Shown: piece after piece, positions 42,388-50,803 of the stretch
Layout of the letters: every line of letters begins with the position of its first letter
Position numbering within the stretch: the first letter of the stretch is position 1
Source: UBA4416 sp048498515
Lineage (GTDB): Bacteria; Bacteroidota; Bacteroidia; B-17B0; Aurantibacillaceae
DNA length: 64,000 nt
Direction of reading: 5' to 3'
NCBI GenBank assembly: GCA_048498515.1
Contig: JBEHXV010000023.1
Location: 1-64,000 of the forward strand
Position numbers and translations under genes: made by a program
Notes under the pieces: model-generated
The model's database searches: none
What the model saw: the letters and a program-made list of their open reading frames with translations, nothing else
What the model was told of the DNA's origin: nothing

Positions 42388-43107
42388 TCATCCGATCTTA
42401 ATCCCACCACGCACTAAAATCTCCGATCCTTCTACCAGCAATACCGAATGCGGTTCTTGATTTTTCAGGTTGGCAAAGCTGCTTCCATATAAGCCTTCAA
42501 AATCAATGTTTACCTTAAATGCTTTTACCGGGTAAGTTTCCCAGCGCGGATGTTCTACAGCGTATTCCGATGTACGGGTTAGGGAAAGCTTGGTATAGCC
42601 CCAGTAATGCTCGGTAATAAAATCCTCTAAAGTGTTCTCTAAAATAGGTGAAGGGTCTTTTCCGGCAATGCAGCTAATAGAGTTAATGTGTGTGTTAAAT
42701 TTCCAGCTGTATTCAACCCGCCATTCATTATGTGTTTCTTTGAGGCTATTGCCCATGGGCAGGGTTACATATTTTTCTTTATAAAGAGAGTTGGCAATAA
42801 AGGAGATGGCAGGTTTTGATACAATTTCTTTAATAAAAGTAGTTCCTCGTCGCACCTCTCCCGAATGTGTTTTAAACGTATTGTAAAAACGCAGGTTGAC
42901 TTCCTCGAAATTGATGTGGTTAAAAATTTTAAAGCCTTTCACCCGTGTGTTTAAAAACATGAAACCTACAATGCTTACCAGGCATCTCCCCTGGTAAAGA
43001 TCAGGTTGTGTATGTGCCGGTAAATAAGGAAGTATGGTTTCGGGCTCTACTTCGTAATTTATCATGAGTAATTTGCGCCATTCCGCTTTTAAAAAAACCT
43101 TCCTCAT
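42388..43107 (-). CDS. DUF2071 (YqjF-like) family protein
   Basis: The 239-residue protein matches the YqjF/DUF2071 family: 'WRKLLMINYEVEPETILPYLP', 'LVSIVGFMFLNTRVKG', 'NFEEVNLRFY', 'RRGTTFIKEIVSKPAISFIANSLYKE' and a C-terminal 'LVEGSEILVRGG'. No enzymatic activity is established for the family. It lies 18 bases downstream of bshC in the same direction, so the two are probably co-transcribed, though a role in thiol metabolism does not follow from this. Confidence 0.85.
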   Translation of the reverse strand: MRKVFLKAEWRKLLMINYEVEPETILPYLPAHTQPDLYQGRCLVSIVGFMFLNTRVKGFKIFNHINFEEVNLRFYNTFKTHSGEVRRGTTFIKEIVSKPAISFIANSLYKEKYVTLPMGNSLKETHNEWRVEYSWKFNTHINSISCIAGKDPSPILENTLEDFITEHYWGYTKLSLTRTSEYAVEHPRWETYPVKAFKVNIDFEGLYGSSFANLKNQEPHSVLLVEGSEILVRGGIKIG

Positions 43108-43125
43108 GATCGTTTTTTATAATGA

Positions 43126-44724
43126 TTAATTTTCCACCAATAGGGTATACTCAAAATCATTTAAATTATATGCCAGCTGAGCAGAGAGTTCCCCGATGAG
43201 GTCCCTGCCATACCGCAAATATAAAGCACTGAAATTATCGTAGCGTTCCTGGGGTACATTATTAGGGAATAGTTTTCCCTTAATGGCCCAAATCTGGTTC
43301 ACATCCGTTTCCGATTTTTGTTTGAGCGCGCGGTTTATTTTTTGCTCGAGGGCAACAATACCATTTATTGCTTTTTGCTTTTCAGCTTCGGCAGTAGCTA
43401 CGAGAGTTTTGTCAATAGCGCTGATGGTTTCGCTTACTGATGCATAAAGCTTTGTGAGTTCCAGTTTAGTATTTTCCAGGTTAATGTCATCGTGTTGTGT
43501 TTTAATGAATTGTTTCACCAGTTCTTCGCCATCTTTAAAAATACCTTCCCTGTCTATATTTAATTTCTGGATCTTATTCTGAGTCCCTTTGTCAATTACC
43601 GTTACAAAATGGCGAGGCATTAATACCGGAAAATCGATGTTAAACTCTTTGAACATGTTTTTGTATTCGAGCCAGTAGGCCAGTTCGCCGGGGCCGCCAA
43701 CATAAGCCACGTTTGGCAATATTTTTTGCTGATACAAAGGCCGCAATACCACATTCGGGCTCAGTTTTTCGGGCTCGTTTTCAATAAGGCTCTTTAATTC
43801 CTGTTCTGTGAAACGGAGGTTAGTATTTAATACCACAAAATCAGTAGCTTGCTTTTCAATGCGCTCGCGCAAACCTTTTTCCTTGTAAAAAATATTGATC
43901 TCGCGTGGATTTACCTGGGCACTGTAATGTTTGCTTAAAGCCTCAATGCTTTCATTCACTAATTTGAAGGGTGTGTTTTCAAACGCGTCTTTCTTAAATT
44001 CTTCTTTAAACAATTGTTTCAGTTCAGCATCGTCCCCATCCAGAATAACAATACCGTATTCTCCAAACAACTCATTTACCAGGTAACGTGTGGCATCTGC
44101 CAAATTGTTGTGCTTTAAATAGGCTGCTTCAAATAATTGAATTAATGCATTTGAATTTTCATTTTCGCCTAATATGGTTTTTAATTCTGCAATCACTTCT
44201 TGTAAACCTTCGGTGCCAAATTCGCCCACACTTCCTTTTTGTGTGCTGTTCCATGTTACCTTTTTACCAAATACATTCATATGATTAATTTCTTCAAAAT
44301 CATGGTCCTCGCTGGCCATCCAGTAAACCGGCACAAAACGCTTAATGGGGAAATGTTCTTCCAGGGTTTTACAAAGGTTAATGGTGCTGATGATCTTGTA
44401 GATGAAATACAGTGGCCCGGTGAACAAACATAACTGGTGTCCTGTTGTAATCGTAAACGTGTTAGCGTCTTTGAGTAAGGAAATGTGCTTAAGAGACAGT
44501 GGGCTTGTGTTTTCAACGAGTGCGGCCTGCTTTTGCAAAGCACTTACCAAAACAGTTCTGTTTATGCTTTCAAATCCGTGTTTTTTTAAATACGATTCAA
44601 TATCTGTTTTGTAAATGTGTGACTCAAAAAAAGGTCTTGTGTTTTCTGAATTGCTGATATAATCTTCAAAAAGAGAAGAGAAAAGTCCTGTTTGATGAAC
44701 AGGAATGGTTTGTTTTTGAAACAT
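43126..44724 (-). CDS. bshC: Bacillithiol biosynthesis cysteine-adding enzyme BshC
   Basis: The 532-residue protein is the BshC type that adds cysteine to glucosaminyl-malate in the last step of bacillithiol synthesis. Motifs include 'TGHQLCLFTGPLYFIYKIISTINL', 'VPVYWMASEDHDFEEINHMNVFGK', 'LRPLYQQKILPNVAYVGGPGELAYWLEYK', and a long C-terminal coiled coil ('VATAEAEKQKAINGIVALEQKI'). Length matches the family. bshA and bshB are not in the window. It implies that this organism uses bacillithiol as its low-molecular-weight thiol. Confidence 0.93.
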   Translation of the reverse strand: MFQKQTIPVHQTGLFSSLFEDYISNSENTRPFFESHIYKTDIESYLKKHGFESINRTVLVSALQKQAALVENTSPLSLKHISLLKDANTFTITTGHQLCLFTGPLYFIYKIISTINLCKTLEEHFPIKRFVPVYWMASEDHDFEEINHMNVFGKKVTWNSTQKGSVGEFGTEGLQEVIAELKTILGENENSNALIQLFEAAYLKHNNLADATRYLVNELFGEYGIVILDGDDAELKQLFKEEFKKDAFENTPFKLVNESIEALSKHYSAQVNPREINIFYKEKGLRERIEKQATDFVVLNTNLRFTEQELKSLIENEPEKLSPNVVLRPLYQQKILPNVAYVGGPGELAYWLEYKNMFKEFNIDFPVLMPRHFVTVIDKGTQNKIQKLNIDREGIFKDGEELVKQFIKTQHDDINLENTKLELTKLYASVSETISAIDKTLVATAEAEKQKAINGIVALEQKINRALKQKSETDVNQIWAIKGKLFPNNVPQERYDNFSALYLRYGRDLIGELSAQLAYNLNDFEYTLLVEN

Positions 44725-44749
44725 ATTTTAAATTAATAGTACTAAATGA

Positions 44750-47452
44750 TTATTCTGTTATGATTAATTTTTGCACCTGGGTTTTATTATTGATTTGAAG
44801 CTTCACAAAATAAATACCGTTAGTCAAATTCAATTCGCGTTTTGATACTAGCTCCGAGTGATCTCCGGCTGATTGGCCGGCGGATTTTTGATAAACACTT
44901 TTGCCTAAAACATCTACCAGCTGTATGCTAACCTTTGCATCTGAGTTCAAATGATAATTTATATTTACTTTGTCATTACTTGGATTAGGGAAGATCACCA
45001 AATTAGAATTTGCCGGGTTGTCTTCATTCATTCCCACGGTTGAGTTAGAAATATTTACATCATCTATGTAAAAATTATTACTTCCATAACTGGATTTATA
45101 TTGGAATTTGACCAATACATTGCTCGTTTGAAATATAGAAAGTATTGGAATTGAATATTGTGTCCATGTAGTAGAACTATTTGGTATAAAAGGCGAACTG
45201 GTAGCAGGATTATTTACCAGCATAGTGCCTGTATAAACTGCTCTTTGAATCCATGTGCCGCCACAGTTGGTTGAGAAGAATACCCTTAACTCATCCTGAA
45301 TATCCGCACTTACAGTTGTGGTTGATGCTGAAGCAACTTTAAAACTAAAGACAGTGTTTGCAGCCCCCGTCAGATCGTAAGAAGGGCTCATCATCACATC
45401 AATATCCTGTGCGTAATTTCCAAAAGCATCCATGCGTGCTGCATTTGTTCCGGCAGTCCCCACGCCGGCTGCATACGACCATTTATGCCCATTATTATCC
45501 AGGTCGTATGATTGCCAGGTGTAATCTAAAATAGTTGGCACTTCAAATCCTTCAGAATAAGATCCGCTGTAAACGACATCGGCTAATGTATTATCAACCC
45601 TGATGTATTGTGTTTTAGTAACCGTGTTAGTTCCGGCGGCATTAGTTGCCGACAAACTCACGGAATAAATTCCGGCAACAGAATACGTTACACTGGGATT
45701 AGCAGCTGTGGATGTTGCAGGAGTACCTCCCTGGAACGTCCATAATCGGCTGGTCTCCGCACCGTTTAAAATATTTTTTGTGAAAATAATGGTGTTTCCT
45801 TTACAAATGCGTGTTCTGTTTACCGAAAATTCAGGCATTGGCGCACAGGTTGTACTTGGTGCCGAAATTCCGGTAGCTATGTGATTTGCAGCCGACCATA
45901 AATTACTTCTGCCGGCTACTGCACTTTCAACCGCTAAACGCATGCGGTCTCTTTGCCCGATGGTCCACATGTTGCAACAATAAGAATATTCCATGTAGTT
46001 TTGTATGTTTTCGATGATGCCCGTAGAGCCAATAATGGATACGTCATCAATAGAGAATTCTCCCAAATTATCTTCAGCATTCCATGCATAAATTCTAAAT
46101 GTAACCGGTACACCTTTATTTGTAAAATTAGCACCCGACACGGTTATCATACTTCCTAACTCAGCGTTACTCACATCATTAGTATAGAAAAATACATTAC
46201 TGCCATTAATACTTAAATTTGAATTTGACGGGGTAATTGTAGCACTTAAATTACTTGTAAATCCATCGGCGCTTGATCGGATGGCATAAGTACGAGGACC
46301 GGTTAAAGATCGGTTCACCTTAAACTTCAAACCTGTCATGGTCATGGATGACGAAGGTTTTGGGGCCACAGTAATTGCATAATATTTTAAAGGATCTAAA
46401 GCTCCGGTTAAGTTGCTGTAGTTTGTTTCGCCATTCAATGCTCCTGTTGGCCAATCAGAAAAAGAAAATTCTCCGGCTTGTCCTGAGTTCGCAGAAACTC
46501 CGTTAGCCTGGAATGGCGTAACAGTTAAACTATCAAAAATTGAAGAGGGGCTTGTTGGATCACTATTTCCAGAGCTTGCAGTTACATTATTAAAATCAAA
46601 AACACCTGTCGAAAAATCGTCGATCATACAATCAGGAGTTAATAAATTAGGGCAGGTTGTATGCCCTTTTGTAATAGGCGTATCAAATACCAGGTCATCG
46701 CCACAAGCCAAACCTACATTAATGGAAATATTAATAGTTGTATTCCAGGGATGGCCCAGATCGAGCCAATGACCTACTTCGTGAGTCAAGGTACGTGATT
46801 TATTGACGTTGCTGGTGCCTATAGAACCAATATAATCTGCCAGTATCATTAAACCATCATGAACAGAAAGTGAACCTGTTGCCGCAGAAGGGTAGTACGC
46901 ATAACCTGCCCAGCCTTGCTGAAGAGCTTTTGCAGTCCAGATGTTCAAATATTTATCTCTGGGCCACGGATTTATTTTGGCACTATCGTCTCCGTAATTT
47001 GTTTTGGCAGTATAAATTCTATCAATCCCATTTGTGCAATTACCTTGTGGATCCAGCTGAGCTAACTTAAATACAATTCGAATATCTGAGGCCAGGGGTG
47101 CAAATTTAGGAGTGATGTTAATGGTATCGGCATTTAATTTTCGCATATCGCGATTCAAAATATTAATGCCGTCAATAATTTGTGCATCCGAAATATTCTC
47201 GACACCGTTTTGGTGAAGCACATGGAATACAACAGGAATGGTATAAACTGTCACACTTTGCATGCCTTTGTTAGCAGTAATTTTCGCATTATATGCATTT
47301 TCGTTATCTACGAACGATTGATACAATTCAGGATGCGCTTGATACAATTGTCTAATGGCCTCATCTGTTCCACAATGTTTTAAATCTTGTGCAAAAAAGC
47401 CTTGCGAAAATAGAAAAATGAATAGAGCAGTGATTTGTAATTTAAATTTCAT
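44750..47452 (-). CDS. T9SS-secreted M43 (pappalysin-type) metalloprotease with split catalytic domain
   Basis: The 900-residue product has a signal peptide (ITALFIFLFSQGFFAQ) and an M43 catalytic domain with 'HEVGHWLDLGH' (His224, His228 and His234 as zinc ligands) and the Met-turn 'NYMEYSYCCNMW' (Met487). The 263-residue gap between them is far longer than usual. It contains a beta-rich insertion at about 278-478 ending 'GEFSIDDVSIIG'. A PKD-like domain ('ETSRLWTFQGGTPATSTAANPSVTY'), a jelly-roll region and a T9SS sorting domain ('VIFPNPSNDKVNINY', 'GIYFVKLQINN') follow. It is a secreted, probably surface-exposed protease. Confidence 0.88.
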   Translation of the reverse strand: MKFKLQITALFIFLFSQGFFAQDLKHCGTDEAIRQLYQAHPELYQSFVDNENAYNAKITANKGMQSVTVYTIPVVFHVLHQNGVENISDAQIIDGINILNRDMRKLNADTINITPKFAPLASDIRIVFKLAQLDPQGNCTNGIDRIYTAKTNYGDDSAKINPWPRDKYLNIWTAKALQQGWAGYAYYPSAATGSLSVHDGLMILADYIGSIGTSNVNKSRTLTHEVGHWLDLGHPWNTTINISINVGLACGDDLVFDTPITKGHTTCPNLLTPDCMIDDFSTGVFDFNNVTASSGNSDPTSPSSIFDSLTVTPFQANGVSANSGQAGEFSFSDWPTGALNGETNYSNLTGALDPLKYYAITVAPKPSSSMTMTGLKFKVNRSLTGPRTYAIRSSADGFTSNLSATITPSNSNLSINGSNVFFYTNDVSNAELGSMITVSGANFTNKGVPVTFRIYAWNAEDNLGEFSIDDVSIIGSTGIIENIQNYMEYSYCCNMWTIGQRDRMRLAVESAVAGRSNLWSAANHIATGISAPSTTCAPMPEFSVNRTRICKGNTIIFTKNILNGAETSRLWTFQGGTPATSTAANPSVTYSVAGIYSVSLSATNAAGTNTVTKTQYIRVDNTLADVVYSGSYSEGFEVPTILDYTWQSYDLDNNGHKWSYAAGVGTAGTNAARMDAFGNYAQDIDVMMSPSYDLTGAANTVFSFKVASASTTTVSADIQDELRVFFSTNCGGTWIQRAVYTGTMLVNNPATSSPFIPNSSTTWTQYSIPILSIFQTSNVLVKFQYKSSYGSNNFYIDDVNISNSTVGMNEDNPANSNLVIFPNPSNDKVNINYHLNSDAKVSIQLVDVLGKSVYQKSAGQSAGDHSELVSKRELNLTNGIYFVKLQINNKTQVQKLIITE

Positions 47453-47475
47453 GCTGCGTTTGTTTTGATTAAAAT

Positions 47476-47483
47476 CAAAGATA
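47476..47483 (-). promoter_or_regulatory. -7 promoter element (TATCTTTG) for the M43 protease
   Basis: The minus strand reads TATCTTTG about 23 bases before the ATG at 47452, matching TAnnTTTG. Confidence 0.5.
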
Positions 47484-47696
47484 AAAATTAAACAGATAGG
47501 TTTTTTCCCAATAAATCATTTAAACTCCTTTAAAAAACCCGTTATCAACGCCTAATTAACACTAAAAAACCTATTTATCAGGTACTTACAAAAAGACTTG
47601 CCCCGGTTTGGTTAATTACTGCCTTTTTTGTTAATAACCCAACTTTAGCGGGCTCCAAACCCTTCGTATTTTTATAGGTATTAGAGATCTATTTTA

Positions 47697-48962
47697 ATGA
47701 GTTTACAGGTTAATGTTAAAGATTTGTTGTCAAATCTATACCACAATCGTGGTGTAATTGAATTGCTATTTGGCCAGCGCGACCAGATCACAGTAAACGA
47801 ATTATTAGGACGGGATGATATTACGGAGGAACAATACCGCAAATTGGTATCACTGGAAATACTGCACGAGTACGAGAACATTGTGAGCCTGAATGACGCG
47901 GTAGTAGCCATGTTTGAAGATTTTATGGAGATAGGGGAAGTAACTCCGGGCTTCATCAACGATTACATCAATGAGTTAAAACGTCATATTTCATTTTACC
48001 AGGAAGCCCGCGAAATGCGTTTCCTGCGAAGCATCAAAAAATATTTAAAACGCATTAACTCTACCTTAACCCGCGAGATCATTAAGCTTCAGAAGAATGT
48101 GGATGATACTTACAAGAATGAAAGTAATTACCGCATTAAGCTCCAAAAGCTCGAAGATTATAGGGAAAAGCGCGATAGCATTATCCAGTTCATTAAAAAA
48201 ACCACCGAAGTTATTGATGAAACACGCGTACTGTTTAACCTTACCAACGATTCCGAACTGTTTGGCATTGTTTCGTCCCTTAAATTAAGCCTTATCGAGA
48301 ACCTGGATTTCTTGATCGAGATTCAGACAGATATTACGGATTTCATCAACAAAATCCAGTTCCAGCTCGACGTTTACAAGAAAGCGCAGCAGCTTAAAGA
48401 GATCAAGGATCATGGGGCATTGCATTTCAAAACCAATTTCCAGGAAATTGTCAAAGGCATCAATACGCTCAAGCACAACGGGCACAAAACGCCGAAGACA
48501 AAAATTGCCATCGACTTTTTATACACCGACGATGGGCATGTGTTGTGCAAGCGTATTTCGGAAAAATATAAAATTACCCGCTTAATGGTGCGTGGCCTTG
48601 CCGATAAAATGGCAGGCAACTTTAAAGACAAAGGCCTGGAGCAGCAAATAAAGCTGGATACCGAAAAGCTGGTAGAACGCTTCCTGGTACAGACAAAGCA
48701 AAACCTGTTTGAGTATTTAATGGATTACAAATTCCCCAAAGCTATTGGCACGGTTTCGTTTGAGGACAGGCTTTCGCTGTTTGTGGAAATTGCCATGGAA
48801 TACCAAACCCAGCTTGATTTTAAATACCGCTTGCAGTATTACGACTATACATTGGCAGATAACATAAAAAAACGTTTAGGTTATACGCTGATCCTGCCTG
48901 CAAAGGATGCAGCAAAGAAAAAAGCAAAAGTAAAAGTAGAAACAAAAGAGAAGCCGGAATAA
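47697..48962 (+). CDS. MksF-like kleisin subunit of an Mks condensin
   Basis: The 421-residue soluble protein is largely helical. An N-terminal winged-helix-like part ('NLYHNRGVIELLFGQRDQITVNELL') is followed by long coiled-coil stretches ('RINSTLTREIIKLQKNVDDTYKNE', 'RVLFNLTNDSELFGIVSSLK') and a C-terminal region. It precedes MksE-like and SMC-like genes, which is the order of MksF-MksE-MksB and of Wadjet JetA-JetB-JetC. The assignment rests mainly on this order and on the helical layout. In Mks complexes the kleisin bridges the two ATPase heads. Confidence 0.6.
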   Translation: MSLQVNVKDLLSNLYHNRGVIELLFGQRDQITVNELLGRDDITEEQYRKLVSLEILHEYENIVSLNDAVVAMFEDFMEIGEVTPGFINDYINELKRHISFYQEAREMRFLRSIKKYLKRINSTLTREIIKLQKNVDDTYKNESNYRIKLQKLEDYREKRDSIIQFIKKTTEVIDETRVLFNLTNDSELFGIVSSLKLSLIENLDFLIEIQTDITDFINKIQFQLDVYKKAQQLKEIKDHGALHFKTNFQEIVKGINTLKHNGHKTPKTKIAIDFLYTDDGHVLCKRISEKYKITRLMVRGLADKMAGNFKDKGLEQQIKLDTEKLVERFLVQTKQNLFEYLMDYKFPKAIGTVSFEDRLSLFVEIAMEYQTQLDFKYRLQYYDYTLADNIKKRLGYTLILPAKDAAKKKAKVKVETKEKPE

Positions 48963-48987
48963 GCGTTAAAAAAATAAAGAAATTATA

Positions 48988-49022
48988 AAGACGAGCTTGT
49001 CAGTTCGAGCGGAGTCGAGAAC
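48988..49022 (+). repeat. Dispersed repeat, family B copy 3 (partial)
   Basis: CTTGTCAGTTCGAGCGGAGTCGAGAAC lies between the mksF-like and mksE-like genes. It shares the GCGGAGTCGA core with the other family B copies but lacks the matching inverted arm. Confidence 0.5.
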
Positions 49023-49032
49023 ACATAAGAAC

Positions 49033-49641
49033 ATGGAAGAAACAAATTTTAATTTACCCAAACAAACCCACGATATTTTTGCGGTGATGGCGCGTGGCAA
49101 TTTTATTTCAAGCAACGGGAGCAAGGATGGGATGAACCGTTTGTACGATGTCATCAATAACCCTGAAAACTTCGACCGCCTGCAGGCTTATTTCAATGTT
49201 ATTCGCTACAACATTGAGCGTGGCAACAACTTCTTTTATTTTTCAAAACTGGGAGAACCTAATTCGGAACTGGAAAAAAAACTGGAGCGTTTTGAGCGTT
49301 ACATCGATATCATTGATCTTTTTGCCAGCATGGATAACAAAATTACCATCGGGAGCCGTTTTCGTCCCAGCGAAATTGCTGAAGAGTGTAACGCGAACGT
49401 GCGTTTGAAACAAAAGCTTCAAAAAATTCCATTGTATCGTTCGGAAACCCTTCACAACAAGGTTCGTGAGATTTGCGACCTGATGAGCCGCGACTCTTAC
49501 CTGGAACTGGAAGATGAAAAGTCGGAATCATACAAAGTGCTGGATTCTTATAACTACCTGCTGGATGTGATTAACTCCGTTGCTATTTATGAAGATTCGG
49601 GAATGAACAGCGATGATGCCCAGGGGCTGATCTATAACTAA
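49033..49641 (+). CDS. MksE-like condensin subunit
   Basis: The 202-residue protein has the size and helical/winged-helix layout of MukE/MksE/JetB proteins: 'DIFAVMARGNFISSNGSKDGMNRLYDVINN', 'YFNVIRYNIERGNNFFYFSK' and 'LKQKLQKIPLYRSETLHNKVREICDLM'. Such subunits bind the kleisin and modulate the SMC-like ATPase. I use the ATG at 49033; an upstream in-frame start would lie inside the dispersed repeat. It lies between the kleisin-like gene and an exported-protein gene. Confidence 0.65.
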   Translation: MEETNFNLPKQTHDIFAVMARGNFISSNGSKDGMNRLYDVINNPENFDRLQAYFNVIRYNIERGNNFFYFSKLGEPNSELEKKLERFERYIDIIDLFASMDNKITIGSRFRPSEIAEECNANVRLKQKLQKIPLYRSETLHNKVREICDLMSRDSYLELEDEKSESYKVLDSYNYLLDVINSVAIYEDSGMNSDDAQGLIYN

Positions 49642-49674
49642 TTTGCAAAATATTAAACGAATAAATAAAACCAA

Positions 49675-50694
49675 ATGAGAAAAAAGATACTATTACTATT
49701 TTGCCTTTCACTGGGATATGGCGTTTTTGCACAGGCAACCTACTCCACACCTTCCGATGATTTTATTAAATTCCACAACATCGTATCTTCTGCGGAACGC
49801 ATGTACAAACACGATTCCCTGTTACAGGCCTACGCCATGTACGATATTGCTTTCGAAGGCTACAGAGGACCTATCAACCCTTCGCATTATTTTAAAGCTA
49901 CCTTATGCGCCCTTAAGATAAAGGAAGAGTACAAGGCCTTGCATTTTTTAGAAAAAGCGTTGACCAACGGTTATGAAGTGGATAGTGCCAAGGCTGATGC
50001 TATTGTGTTTTATAACAAAAACACAAAAAAGGATTACGATGCCAATGTAGCTAACTGGAAAGCAGCAGGGCTTTCGGCCAGAGACTACGAATGGGATGGA
50101 GAATTGTACGAAACAATTGAAGCTAACAAAAAATACAGTGGTCCTACTTATAAAGCAGCTACCGAGTTTTGCATTTCCTGCATGAAAAACCCAAAATGCT
50201 CTAAAACCACGCCCGATTATCTGTCCAAATACAGGATGGTGAAAGAGAAAATGAAAGCCGACTCGCTTGTTGCGGCAGCACTCATTAACAAGATCAAACT
50301 AAATGGCTTTCCTAATTTGAAAAAAGTGGACAAAAAAGCCTGCGAAATTGCCCGTAATATCTTATTGAATTTTGATTCAGATAAAAAGAATGACAAGTTG
50401 AACCCGATCTTATTCAAGGCACTGAATAACGGTGATATTTCTCCCGCATTTTATGCTGCGGTAGTAGATCGAAGAAACTTAATGAGCGGCGCGACGCCTG
50501 AATTTTATGAGCCTTTTATGGGCTACGAAAAAACCATTGGTAAAGATGTGAAAGAGTTGGCAAATGCTAATAACAGAAGAAAAAAAATAGGCCTATACAA
50601 TATTATTGTGCCAAATCCTTTGGTGTTTAAAGGTATAGACCCTAAGGATACAAAAAAATACAACGCCCTATTCACAACCTTGTATGATTACTAA
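49675..50694 (+). CDS. Exported protein with DUF6624-like region inside the mks locus
   Basis: The 339-residue product has a signal peptide (ILLLFCLSLGYGVFAQ), a helical TPR-like region ('AYAMYDIAFEGY', 'ALHFLEKALTNGYEVD') and a C-terminal region recalling DUF6624: 'KLNGFPNLKKVDKKACEIARNILLNFDSD', 'LNPILFKALNNGDISPAFYAAVVDRRN'. A pair of cysteines in 'CISCMKNPKC' may form a disulfide or metal site. It is periplasmic or surface-exposed, so a physical role in a cytosolic condensin is unlikely. It may simply share the transcript. DUF6624 has no known function. Confidence 0.6.
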   Translation: MRKKILLLFCLSLGYGVFAQATYSTPSDDFIKFHNIVSSAERMYKHDSLLQAYAMYDIAFEGYRGPINPSHYFKATLCALKIKEEYKALHFLEKALTNGYEVDSAKADAIVFYNKNTKKDYDANVANWKAAGLSARDYEWDGELYETIEANKKYSGPTYKAATEFCISCMKNPKCSKTTPDYLSKYRMVKEKMKADSLVAAALINKIKLNGFPNLKKVDKKACEIARNILLNFDSDKKNDKLNPILFKALNNGDISPAFYAAVVDRRNLMSGATPEFYEPFMGYEKTIGKDVKELANANNRRKKIGLYNIIVPNPLVFKGIDPKDTKKYNALFTTLYDY

Positions 50695-50703
50695 AATTGA
50701 ACA

Positions 50704-50756
50704 ATAATTTAGTCATCCTGCCATGTCGCGATGATTCAGGATCTGTACCTGGAACA
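50704..50756. repeat. Intergenic repeat remnant (GTCATCCTG ... GATTCAGGATC)
   Basis: The 109-base gap before the SMC-like gene contains GTCATCCTG and GATTCAGGATC, which look like the two inverted halves of a degenerate palindromic repeat of a third kind. The call is weak. Confidence 0.3.
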
Positions 50757-50803
50757 CTAAAAACAGATAGAAGGATTATATAGAAAGAGAACGAAACATA
50801 AAA

